NCBI GenBank assembly: GCA_036250195.1
Contig: JAVHZZ010000008.1
Span: 7,244,434 to 7,308,433, forward strand
Length of the DNA: 64,000 bases
Source of the DNA: Mixophyes australis
Lineage: Eukaryota > Chordata > Amphibia > Anura > Limnodynastidae
Direction of reading: 5' to 3'
Every line of letters starts with the position of its first letter. Position 1 is the stretch's first letter. This document shows positions 53,871 through 64,000 of this stretch, in pieces. The translations under genes were made by a program, and so were the position numbers. Under the pieces are notes generated by a model. It had not been told where the DNA came from, ran no database searches, and saw only the letters and a program-made list of their open reading frames with translations.

Positions 53871-55621
53871 ACAGTCTGATCGCTGCAGAATTATTAATGT
53901 TATAGATTTCTCTGAGAAATACAGTTTTGTAAATCTTGTGATAAAAGAATATTCAGTGACCAAGACATCTGACTTTTATTTAAAATGTATTTTACTTCTG
54001 CATTATTAAGTTTCCATCTCACAGCAGCGTGTACAGCACAGAGACGCTGAAGCGCTAACGGAGCGCACTTTACAGTTGTACGCAAATGTACATAGGATAA
54101 GACTGCGCAAAGAAAGAGCGTACTTAGGTGGGTGTGTTAAGTCGGACGCATCGAAAGATTCATCAAGCAGCTGTATAATTGTACTGTGTGTATTTATGCT
54201 TAACAGTAGACACGGCTGACAGTGTTATTGTTAAATACTAAATTCACATTTACACAATAAAGTAATGTAATTAAGTGTCACACACATGAGAGAGAACAGC
54301 GCCTGGGCAGTTATTAATAAACCTGTAATTAAACATAAACACCCCTTCATCTGTCGTTTACTCCTTTAAAAATGACACGAGGATCTTTTCCTGCAAGAGT
54401 CCAAATGGAAATGACAATGCAAATAGACGGCCGTCTGCAAGAGGCGCAAAACCCTGGATGTATGAGTACGCTTTACTTGTGCGCATGTAAAGTGTCGATG
54501 CCACCTCAACGTCCAACCTTCCTACCCCCTAGGATTATCTCTCGCCATGGCGGAGATCTCAGGGCATTGGTGTAAATAAAGACACGTGCCCGATCCAAAA
54601 TTGATTGTGCACAATGCGGCGGATGTAATGCGCTTCGTTAAGGACCCACTCTCTAGGGCTAATTAACTGACATTGCATTTAAGGGCAACATTTCCAGTAA
54701 ATCTCTTCGTCCAATCAGATGCTTTCGTTGTCTAACTTGCACTAGGCAGATAGAAGCCAACTGCTGGTTTTGCATCTAAATGTAATGTTAGTAAATGAGC
54801 CCTGAAACCAGAAATAGACAGAAGAGGTGGATTACCTATTATATCTAAGGCTTCAAATCACAGTGAGTAAAAAAAAAATATTTGGTGTACAAAAAAGATT
54901 CACTATGTAAGCTATGACCGAGGGAGGAGTGTTTTACAATCTGATTTATATTTGTCATGTCACATATTGTCTGTTGTGGGTTTGTTTATAGATCTGCAGT
55001 AAAATCACATGCTTAAGTGTATTGGTTTCTATGAATAACAAGAAGTCATGTGACGTGAGGTCATGTGATGCTACGACCATCATGACGTTATCTGACTGCC
55101 TTACAGGAGAAATCATCATCATCTTCATCAACATTAATTTGGAAATAACGAACATAACAGCTTATTTCATAAAACATTGCAAGTAGGACACGTGATCTTA
55201 GCAACCAATCAGATACTAGCTTTCATCAGTCAGACACTAGACTGCTAAGAGCTGGTTTCTAATTGGTTGTTATGGGTTACACATGCTATTAAAGTGCAGC
55301 AACGGGGCGGCGGCCATTTTATTGACTGAACTGATATTCATGAGAACGCAAGCTATCATTGCCCCAGGGATAAGTGACCTCTCTTCTTGCCGTGGTGGTC
55401 TGATTGGCTGCATCCTCATGAACATTAACAAAATGGCTACCTGTATGTCAGATACTCTTACACCTAAACAGGTCATAAGTACAAAAAATGCTTTTTTAAC
55501 ATTTGTATTGACAGCAAAAAATGCATAAACTATTAGGTGTTATGGTAATACAAATCCCTCTATAATATAGCAGGTATTACGTTGACATGATCATTAGCGT
55601 GTACTTGCAGCAGCCCTAAGT
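53868..55621. other. No gene recognised
   Basis: No supported gene. The stretch 55195-55450 has partly inverted AACCAATCAGATACTAGC and GGTTTCTAATTGGTTGTTAT, and two CATTTTATTGACT or AACAAAATGGCTA blocks. It may be a decayed MITE. Confidence 0.35.
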
Positions 55622-55904
55622 CATACTTGCCAACTTTTGGAAACTTAATTCCGGGAGATCTCGGGCAGGGGGGCTTGGTTGGAGGGTGGGAAGGGCATGG
55701 TGCGGCGAATCGCATCATTTTGTTGTTTTTGTTGCGGGGGCGGGGCCCAAATGACGCGATTCACCGATTTGACGCGATTCGAAACGTGTCATTTTGAGGA
55801 GCAAGTTGCCGTATGCAGGATACTTACCTGCTCTCCCGGGAGTCCAGGAGACCTATCCGAATTTCGGGAGTCTCCCGGACATTCCGGGAGAGTTGGCAAG
55901 TATG
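55622..55904 (-). mobile_element. MITE, CATACTTG family
   Basis: Perfect 13-bp ends CATACTTGCCAAC and GTTGGCAAGTATG. Flanks CCCTAAGT and CGTTAAGT form an imperfect 8-bp duplication. The interior has GCGGGGGCGGGGCC, ATGACGCGATTC and TGACGCGATTC. Orientation is opposite to the copy at 4929. A 116-codon frame across it is spurious. Confidence 0.85.
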
Positions 55905-56844
55905 CGTTAAGTGGCGATTACGTGAACACGCCATTACTGTGCTTGGATTGTGTTTCAACCACCACTAGCCTCCCCCGTTCAGCCTCTCCAAACGTGTCAC
56001 ACGCGACCCAAATCTGCATCCGGACGTAGACGTACGCCTTGTCCGTGCGGTACAAATTTGCGCATTTTACGCTAAACAAGTGCTCGTGCGTTTAACTCAG
56101 CTTGAGACCCATTTTTCTCAAATTAAGTCATTTTCCAATATAAAAGCCCCTTTTTTTGCTTGTATAGATCCACAGCTATTCTGTTGTTTACAGGGACCGG
56201 CCAGTGATGAGGCTGCCTTCTTGTGTACAGTAGTATTGTGAGAGCGAATGAAGGCCCCATTGTAAGCGCCACCGCAGAGAATCTGTTGTTCGACTCATCA
56301 CAGACGTCCCAGAGTAGATTTCGGCAGATCAGCAAAGCAGGTCCTTTGTGTACCGCACAGAGTGCTGTGTGCAGGCAGCTAAACGTAAAAGAGGGGGGTC
56401 AGTATGGGGTCACTTGTGGCTGAAGGAGTTTTAATTTAGTACCAGATTGTAACATGCCAAATGTCTGCTGGGTGAACTGTGCTCCCTGTGACTGAGGCGG
56501 CACAATGGAGAGAGGCGGAGGACCTCAGCAATTAGGAGAGACAACAATATATCATCTTTGTTGCTGTAGTCCTAAAACTGTATCGCTGAGGCAGTAAATA
56601 ATGTGGACAGAGAATGGTTGTAAATGACTGCGGTGTGGATGCGATTAGTCAGCGACAATCTATGGTACTAAATTCATTCTTTATTAATTATACACTGACA
56701 CCAGAAACTTAGTATCCAACAACAATAAACTGTAGAGCAGGGTTAGATACATTCCAAATGTTGTCTTTCTGCTCTAAAGGGATACACGTGTGACCTGTGC
56801 TCCATCTCTAAAGTCAATCACCCGGCTGTCGCTCAGGATCTGTA
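55905..56844. other. No gene recognised
   Basis: No supported gene or recognised repeat. Confidence 0.35.
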
Positions 56845-57060
56845 ATATTATTATTATCTTTTATTTATAAGGCGCTACAAGGTTTGCACAGCCACACACA
56901 GAGGAGGTTAGGACATACAGGAAAATGACAAAATAAAATAAATGCAAAAGTGCCAAAATTAAATAAAAACAAAACACCAAAAAAGGTACTTAAGTTAAAT
57001 CCTACAAAATTAAATAATTACATAAGAAAAACACTATAAGAGAAGGCCCTGCAGGTGAGA
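56845..57060 (-). repeat. LINE 3' tail fragment
   Basis: (ATT)n, TCTTTTATTTATAAGGCGCT, ACAAGGTTTGCACAGCC and GGACATACAGG. The same tail type occurs at 2395 and 25929. Confidence 0.6.
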
Positions 57061-57112
57061 GCTTACGTTATAGAGTTCCTCTGTTTGCATCTAGGCTCTG
57101 ACTTTTAACTTT

Positions 57113-57396
57113 TAAATATATAACGCCAACATATGATGCAGCGCTGTACAGAGAATGTTTTCTTTTGTTTAATATGTGACCTCAGTCCCTGCCCCAGTGG
57201 AGCTTACAGTCTAAATTCTCTACACACACTAACATTAACCTACCAGGACGCTTCTAGACTGTGGGAGACCGAAGAGCCAAGAGAAAAGCTACGCAAACAT
57301 GGGTAGATCATACCAGGACCAAACAGATAGTCCTCTGGTAGGAATAGATCCCATGGCCCCAGTGTGTGAGCAATGCTAACCACTGAGCCACCATGC
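57113..57396 (-). mobile_element. V-SINE, diverged
   Basis: Tail ATATAACGCCAACATATGAT, CCCCAGTGGAGCTTACAGTC, a badly decayed V-domain (GAAAAGCTACGCAAACATGG) and a good head GCTAACCACTGAGCCACCAT. Confidence 0.85.
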
Positions 57397-58892
57397 ATCT
57401 CCAAGACATAGACCTCCAACAATCTCATAGTCCAGGTTCATTATCCACCAAATGGCCGATAGTGCAGACTCACTGAACAGACACCATTGTACAGACACCA
57501 TTGTACAGATGCCCTATTGTACAAACATTATTATACATTCCCTCTTCATTGTGCATCCCAACCAATTGTACAGATGCAGACCCCAGGTACTTTGCATAGC
57601 CCTCCTCTACACAGATGACCAATCCACATTGCACTTGCACCCCTCTCCGCTTGTTGTACTTAACTGGAAGGTGACCCTGTGAGGATCCTGGGGTATTGTT
57701 TAATCCTGTTTGCCCAGCCAGTGTACTGGTCTGCCAGTAGGTCAACACTATGCTTCACCCCTGGCCTTCTCGGTACCTTGATATGGGTTAAATAAAACAC
57801 CCATTTTAATATATATATCAAAATCATAACCAACAGTACCAGAGGGTTCACCACACTGTGGGTGTCACAGTCCTATACCTCAGCAGCATATTTGTCACAG
57901 TCACTTTGATTTGCAATCATGGCTCCTGAGCCACATTCTCCACTCCTCTACCTATGTAGTAGGGACTGAGCTCAATGTCCTCCTGCTTTTCGCAGGTCCT
58001 CAAAGAAAGCACAGCCCATGGAGGCTTTGATGTCAACTCAGGAACAATTCTGGACCAGTCTGACAGGAGTAGTGACTCTTAGTTCTCTCCTGAAGAGAGT
58101 GTGCATGGCTTTAGCTCACATCCCCCTCTTCCACATATGATTGGGTTTTCCACTTACCAGGGGTTGCCCATGGACCTTCCACAGTCCTCATCTCACTTCC
58201 AGGCACCTTGCGGTGTGGGGCTCCAGCACTACGAGGCGCAGGATGAGGCTCCTGCTGCTGGCGTCTAGACGTGAAGGCCAGGAGGCATATTACATATATA
58301 CCTGTACACAAACAAAAGGTCTGTTTACATACTAATACCAGTGTGAGCAACCCATCCTGGCAGCATTTATGCCATTCTGTATGCTCCATGTGATGTGTGT
58401 GCTGCCTGGCATGTTTGGTCAGAGCGAGCGCCCTTAAACGGCACCGGAATTCGGCAATGCAACATACAGTGAAGACAAACTGGAGCCTCTTGACTTCTGG
58501 ACCTGTTTCCAATGTATCTTCCCCATAATTATCCTGCAGCCAAGTTTCTTGTCTTTGGCAAAGCACCTTAAAGGATTACACTGCCCCTTTGCCCACAATG
58601 TATCTTTATTCAGAAGAGATTATTTCTTGAATGGGTCTTCCTTATAGTCCCCAATATTCTCATCGGTTACACTGCAACTCTCTGCCTTATTTGGGAATGT
58701 TTGGCGAAGAAAGATGTCATATTTATAAAGATCTAAGCAAAGTGCAGCATCGTCCAGCACATTATAGATTACATACTGGCATACACATCGCAGAGTATCT
58801 GTCTGCCAAACACTATTGTTCAGCGAAGGCTCTGTTTATATGTTGTTTAAGAGGCCCATAGTAGGTTATCAGAAGGTCTATAGTGATTTTAA
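57397..58892. other. No gene recognised; orphan minus-strand frame
   Basis: A 151-codon minus-strand frame (58111-58566) has no recognised domain. CACAGTCCTATACCTCAGCAG-like sequence around 57870 could belong to an old repeat, but nothing supports a gene. Confidence 0.3.
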
Positions 58893-59614
58893 CCCATGCA
58901 TTTATATGTGACATTGGCTGTATGTTTGGGGTCATTGTCCTGTTGCAGAATAAATTTGGAGCCAATCAGACGCCTCCCTGATGGTATTGCATGATGGATA
59001 ATTATCTTCCTGTATTTCCTGTATGTCCCCAGCTCCATTTGCTGAAATGCAGCCCCAAACTTGCAAGGAACCTCCACCATGCTTCACTGTTGTCTCCAGA
59101 CACTCATTATTGTTTCGGCCCTTTGGCAAACAAACTGCCTTCTATTACAGCCAAATATTTAAAATTTTGACTCATCACTCCACAGCACCTGCTGCCATCT
59201 TTCTGCACCCCAGTTCCTATGTTTTCGTGCACAGTTGAGTCTCTTGGCCTTGTTTCCACATCGAAGGTTGGCTTTTGGCCGCAATTCTTCCATGAAGACC
59301 ACTTCTGGCCAAATTTCTCGGAACAGTAGATGGGTGTACCTGGGTCCCACTGGTTCTGAGTTGATGGCACTGCAGGACATCTTCGGATTTCAAAGGCAAG
59401 TCAGCATGATGTGTCTTTCATCTGATGCACTAAGTTTCCTTGGCCGACCACTGCATCTACGGTCCTCAACGTTGCCTGTTTCTTTGTGCTTCTTCAAAAA
59501 AGCTTGGACAGCTCATCTTGAAACCCCAGACTGCATTGAACCCTTTGCCTGGGAGAGACTTTGCTGATGTAGTATAACTACCTTGTGTCTTGTTGCTGTG
59601 TTCAGTCCTGCCAT
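58893..59614 (-). pseudogene. Broken Tc1-like transposase
   Basis: Reading the minus strand from an ATG at 59614, pieces of a Tc1-family transposase appear in shifting frames. They include an N-terminal helix-turn-helix part, a GRPRKLS-like hook, WSDESKF, the HGGGSLQVWGCI block and the C-terminal QQDNDPKHTAN motif with its catalytic aspartate context. Several frameshifts separate them. The sequence stops shortly after the last motif near 58893, so the 3' end and one terminal repeat are missing. It cannot make an active enzyme. A full-length family member would be about 340 residues. Confidence 0.9.
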
Positions 59615-60000
59615 GGTGTATGATCTGTGATATGAAACTGTCTTCCACAACCTCACCTTTGCAGCAGAATTTGGCAGTTCCTGACCCAGTTTTAAGCTTC
59701 CTACACAACTGTTTCTGTTTCAGTTAATGTCACTGTTTGGTATGATTGGTCAATCATACACCTGACTATAATCCTACAAAATCCCTGACTTTGTGCAAGT
59801 GTACCTAGAAGAATTGATGCTGTTTCGAAGGCAAAGGGCGGTCTTACCATATACTGATTTCATTTAGATTTCTCTTCTGTTTGTTCACTTTGCATTTTGT
59901 TAATTGATAAAATTAAACTATTAACACTTCTATTTTTGAAAGCATTCTTACTTTGCAGCATTTTTCCCACACCTGAGTAAAACGTGTGCACAGTAATTAT
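59615..60000 (-). mobile_element. Tc1-like element, 5' region and terminal repeat
   Basis: Upstream of the broken transposase lies the typical vertebrate Tc1 leader, including ACTCAGGTGTGGGAAAAATG and TTTCAAAAATAGAAGTG on the minus strand. It ends near a TA-rich stretch at about 60000. Only this end of the element survives. Confidence 0.75.
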
Positions 60001-60380
60001 ATATATCAGTTATATTGAAAGTAGAGAATGTGAAACAAGGAATCACAGTAGGAAAATGAGTGGCTGGCATATAAATGTTAGTAAATATAATGAAGATTAT
60101 GTTATTTTGTTCAAATATAATGAAGGGTATTTATGAAAGTAGTAATTTGCAGCAATAACTAATATAAAACTCAGTTTCATGCACATTGCTGCAAACATAA
60201 CATTACATCAACTACACAGCGCACCTCACAACAGTCCCCATTTTTGGAGGCTCAAAGCTCTACCAGAAAATAGTTGTGGCCTTATGGGATAAACTAAAGT
60301 CCATCAGACCATTAAGTTCACCCCAAACTTTGTTGTGATAAAACACATCTAAGAACCTCTTTGCACTTATCCTGGTCAAA
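60001..60380. other. No gene recognised
   Basis: AT-rich, then a short block before dispersed repeat copy 2. Nothing was recognised. Confidence 0.35.
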
Positions 60381-60643
60381 GGCAAACCGAGGGTGGAGGG
60401 GGGGGGGGGGTAGCTAGTGCCTGGAAACCCCCTCCAAGCCAGGAGCACTGTATAATTGAGGTGGCTGGACCCTGCCCCCGCTTCACACGGCTCTGCTTGA
60501 AAAGGGAGAGCTGCGTGCACCTAACAGTAGTGCACGCAGCATTGCCCATGTATATTATGGGGGTAGGAAGAGTTGGAGAGCAGCCAAGCACTGTCTAATA
60601 TTATAGCCATGCCCCCATGCATGCTGGTCACGCCCACTGGCGG
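60381..60643. repeat. Dispersed repeat, copy 2
   Basis: Same family and orientation as 187-460: GGCAAACCGA, a 14-bp G run (60398-60411), AAACCCCCTCCAAGCCAGGA through CACGCCCACTGGCGG. It lacks the MITE neighbour seen at copy 1. The right end stops earlier than in copy 1. Confidence 0.7.
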
Positions 60644-61272
60644 TAATATGGATGCATCAAGAGACTAAACTACAGGAAACACTGTGAAAAGAGGGACCAT
60701 TCTGGGAAAACTGGGACATACAGGAGTCCTTACTTTACCTACTTGCAACCTTACAGCAGTTTTGCTGCATCCAACATAGGTTAACATAGGTTATGAGCAC
60801 TTATACTTCTAGGCGCAGGCTGGGAGAGGGATGGCCGGGGGGCACACAGGCGGCCGCGGGGGAAGTGCTGTATTTTGCATCCTACCCCCCCGGCCCGAGT
60901 AGCGGTCTGACCGAGCGGCCCGGGGGGCCGATGCCCCCCTGCCCCCCGGGGCAGCCCACCCCTGAATACTTCCAACTCTGTGCTATGCCATATTCAACAG
61001 GTAGGAGAGAATTGTTAAAGTGAAATATACAGATCTTATGCACTCACAGTTATTTGACATCACAATGGGACTTGCAGCAGCCTAGAGAGAATCAGAAGAC
61101 CAGTAAGTTGTATATACTATGGGGTCTATTTAACAAGTGGTGAAGGGAATAAGGCTCTTTCGCCGCATTTTGCTATTTAAAAAGGGTTAACAGCGGAGAA
61201 ATCACAGACTCCGGCCTTAACTTCAGTAACAGTTCTTACCGCTGTCTGCATAGACCTCTGTGGGGACAACAA
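60644..61272. other. No gene; GC-rich block
   Basis: 60812-60964 is strikingly GC-rich and partly self-complementary (GGCCCGGGGGGCCGATGCCC, CCCCCGGCCCGAGTAGCGG). It is probably a small transposon of unknown family. The rest is featureless. Confidence 0.4.
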
Positions 61273-61400
61273 CATAATTGCCAACTCTCCCTGAATGTCA
61301 GGGAGACTCCCTGAAATAGGGGTGATCTCCCTCACTCCCTGAAGAGTCTGGCATTCTCCCTGATGCTGAGCCAGTACAAGACGTGGTTGGCTTCGCCATC
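61273..61400 (+). mobile_element. MITE fragment, CATACTTG family
   Basis: The left end CATAATTGCCAACTCTCCCT and the paired AGGGAGACTCCCTGAA block match the family. The right end is not clear, so this is a truncated or decayed copy. Confidence 0.6.
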
Positions 61401-61591
61401 TGTGGCATGATGACACAGTTCAGAAATTGTGTCCTATGTCCATGTATTGATGTCTATGGAGGTGGCCATTTTCATGGAGACCAAGATTTAATCAAAGACT
61501 GACAGATAAGACAACATGACTTCAGTAATGGAGACAGAAATGTAAAAGACACTTCAGTCTCTAGAGATTCATTAGCTGATTTTCTTTAACG

Positions 61592-61877
61592 CATAGTTGC
61601 CTACTCTCCCGGAATGTCTGGGAGACTCACGAATTTCTGGGAGACCTCCTGGGCTCCCAGGAGAGCAGGGCAACCTCCCAGTTCTCGTCCCCGCAATAGA
61701 GAAGTGGCAGGGGCGGGGCTTAATGACATAAATACCAAGTCATCTCAGCCCCGCCCCCTGGCCAAAATTGTGACCATAGTTTAGGTTAGGGGTCAAAATG
61801 ATGCAATTCGTCAAGCCCCGCCCGAGCACCTCCCCTGGGATCTCCCTGAAGCCTTCGAGGAAAAGGTGGCAAGTATG
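61592..61877 (+). mobile_element. MITE, CATACTTG family
   Basis: It starts CATAGTTGCCTACTCTCCCG and ends GGTGGCAAGTATG, with GGCGGGGCTTAATGACAT and CAAGCCCCGCCC inside. No clear 8-bp duplication was found, so it may be old. Confidence 0.75.
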
Positions 61878-62035
61878 GACATAATTTAGGTTTTCTTATC
61901 ACGCTAAAGTCACGCCATCTCAGGACTTGCATTTTACAATGAGAGTCAGCGGAAGTTTCCCCTGCTTCGCTGTATCGCTCTCCTGTGAAAGTGTTGTGCG
62001 CATCGGACTACCTCCGGCAGTGCTAGGCTGCCAGC

Positions 62036-62443
62036 CTCTTAAGAACCTCTTGGGCCTGTGCACCGGGGCCCCTATATATACAAAAAAAATAAAAAATTAT
62101 TATTTATATGGGCCCTGCAGCCCAGGGGGGCCCTCCGGAGGCAGAAAAAAAAAATCCTGCAAAAAAAGAAGAAAATACTTACCGTGCTGTCAGCTGGCGG
62201 TCCGGCTCCCTCCCTGGTCTCCTCCTCCGTCGCGCTCCGCAATGGATGTCGGGCGGGCGTGATGGCGTCACGCCCGACATGCACTGCCAGCGTGACGGAG
62301 GAGGAGACCAGGGAGGGAGCCGGACCGCCAGCTGACAGCACGGTAAGTATTTTCTTCTTTTTTTGCAGGATTTTTTTTTTTCCTGCCTCCGGAGGGCCCC
62401 CCTGGGCACCTGCCCAGCGTGCCCAATGGGAAAGACGGCCCTG
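62036..62443 (-). mobile_element. Palindromic hAT-type MITE, copy 2
   Basis: Inverted copy of 14111-14582: it ends GGGAAAGACGGCCCTG and contains the CGGCTCCCTCCCTGGTCTCC palindrome. The flanks CTGCCAGC (62028-62035) and CTGCCAGC (62444-62451) are identical 8-mers, but the left terminus then lacks the expected CAGGGCC. Frames across it are artefacts. Confidence 0.82.
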
Positions 62444-62451
62444 CTGCCAGC

Positions 62452-63837
62452 GAATAGCAAGAAATCTTCGTGGAGCATGGTAAATTACAGCGGTATGCCA
62501 TTAGATGATTTGTAGCGATGTATATTGCTTGTCACCACACGGTAATAACAAGTAGACCCCTGTGTGTCCTGCGACACATTTCATAATAGAGAATTTCTTC
62601 CGCGGGCAGACAGGTGTCTGAGTGCTCTCCCCTAGAGCGTTGTTAAATTAGAACAGCGGCTCCTTAGTTGTCTACTGTCGGACATCCCCACCTCACTATA
62701 ACACACTGACCACCCTAATACCTTGTTTTCATCTTTTTATTCGAGCTAAAGTCATTGACATTTGCATGATTAGAATTTAGTTGGCCAAACCCGCTAGACA
62801 TTTAATAGAACACATTATCTCTTGCCCAAAACATACTTTTTCTATTTTCCAAATAACCCTTCATTAATAGACATAATGGGGTCCAATTCATGGGACTCCG
62901 CGGTTTTGGAGATTCTCACTGCTGCGGGTGTCTGCATTTGATGCTTCTAAGCAGCTAAGAGCCGCTGTGCCGGATGAGGTTGTGGAGGAAGCTGATTGGG
63001 TGACTCCTGCTGCTTGTTCTGCTCTGACCACCTTAATAACCACCTTACGTTCAAACTTCTCCAGGCCCCCAGCAGTGTAGAAGACTCGATTGCAGTCAGT
63101 AGTGGGATTTCCCCATCTGTGTGTGTGCTCCCTGCGGTTCTGCATATTGGGGAGGATTTATTGCAAATAAATAATATATGTATTTTGGCACAGTTTTCCT
63201 TTAATAATATAAATGCTTTGAACGATCACAAACTGTTTGTGAATTGCAAACGAAAAATAAAGAAAATAAACAAACACAGGATGTGCATCGTTACTACATG
63301 CAAATTATTCACTAGTAGAAATCAAACCGAGACTTTGACAGCATGATTCACGATTAGCTGTCCTCTCTCTCCAGTAACCAATATAAACCACAAGCAGCAC
63401 TCCTGGGCTTTCGGAAGAGCCGGGGATGGAGACAGCTTTTATGTGATATTGTGCTTTTTATTACTCAGTGGTTTAAGCATTTCCTTTACCTACACAGCTT
63501 ACAGGAAGCTGGTGTCGTTTTTATTTTTCTCCTTTCAGCTGTGAACAGAGTCTGTGAGGTTGGTTCTCCTGTTTTTTTGGAGTCTTATTGAGTAGAATAA
63601 TCTCTAACTTGTGTGACAGCTGTTTCAGTGATTCAGAGAATCCACCATCATTGCTCAGTGTCACTCATGAGACTGCGCCACACTACAACTTTCACTTAAT
63701 GTTTACAGATAATGATGCTGAAATATTACTGTATTTGGTGCATAAAACAAAGACGTTATGATAGTGTAAAAGCTATTACTTATTACAGCTTTTCAAGCAT
63801 TATTATCATCCTTCATTTCTGCTGCACTGTTCAACCA
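62452..63837. other. No gene recognised
   Basis: No supported gene. Frames at 62888-63145 (minus) and 62996-63346 (plus) overlap and have no recognised domain. Confidence 0.35.
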
Positions 63838-64000
63838 TTATCATCATCATCATTTATTTATATAGCGCCAACATATTCCGTAGCGCTTTACAATTGGGGA
63901 CAAACTTAGTAAACTAATAAACAAACTGGGTAAAACAGACAGAGAGGTGAGAAGGTCCTGCTCGCAAGCTTACAATCTGTGGGACAACGGGAGATTGATA
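63838..64000 (-). repeat. L2-type LINE 3' end, runs off the window
   Basis: (ATC)n, TTTATTTATATAGCGCCAAC, TTTACAATTGGGGACAAACT, GTAAAACAGACAGAGAGGTG and GCTTACAATCTGTGGGACAA. It is the longest clean example of this tail in the window and continues past 64000. Confidence 0.85.

Noticed and set aside
58111..58566. 151-codon minus-strand frame
   Set aside because: No recognisable domain and surrounded by decayed repeats.

Overview
This is a gene-poor window from a vertebrate nuclear genome, most likely an anuran amphibian. It holds one host gene, the AP-1 transcription factor JUN (c-Jun), on the minus strand at about 19.65-22.04 kb. The frog assignment is an inference from the JUN protein, the abundance of tRNA-derived V-SINEs and L2-type LINE tails ending in GCGCTATATAAATAAATGATG, a sushi-class chromodomain Ty3/gypsy element, and many palindromic MITEs. 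No species is claimed. No bacterial or plastid feature, tRNA, rRNA or CRISPR array was seen.

JUN is complete: a 314-codon uninterrupted CDS (20401-21345), a long AT-rich 3' UTR with AATAAA signals, and a textbook JUN promoter. The promoter holds a jun2 site, Sp1 box, CCAAT box, jun1 TRE/CRE-like TGACATCA and MEF2 site, in the same order and nearly the same spacing as in mammals. Unlike the classical intronless JUN, the 5' leader here has a strong donor and acceptor pair predicting a 513-bp 5' UTR intron. That intron is half filled by a 23-bp minisatellite. On the far side of the promoter lie NF-Y, PBX-MEIS and ZNF143-type motifs that could drive a divergent transcript, then a 2.2-kb G-rich 46-bp minisatellite.

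The second main feature is a young, apparently intact sushi-type Ty3/gypsy retrotransposon (38353-43967, minus strand). It has two 666-bp LTRs differing at only 4 sites by eye and a 5-bp target duplication. gag and pol are joined by a GGGAAAC -1 frameshift site with a plausible pseudoknot (the heptamer used by the sushi-derived mammalian gene PEG10). The PBS is self-complementary to the predicted 5' end of the transcript. The U3 carries RFX, NRF1 and ETS/CRE motifs and also encodes the Pol C-terminus. The element sits inside a 42-bp minisatellite.

Layout: 0-11 kb, LINE/SINE/MITE mosaic; 11.5-13.1 kb, 29-bp minisatellite split by a V-SINE; 14.1 kb, hAT-type palindromic MITE; 14.6-19.6 kb, nothing recognised; 19.6-25.4 kb, JUN and its upstream array; 25.4-35.5 kb, SINEs, palindromic MITEs and a long degraded L2; 35.5-36.8 kb, 45-bp minisatellite; 37.5-45.0 kb, 42-bp minisatellite with the LTR element; 45-64 kb, further SINEs, MITEs, a foldback element and a broken Tc1 transposase. 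The long open frames through the minisatellites are by-products of repeat unit length and base composition, not supported genes.
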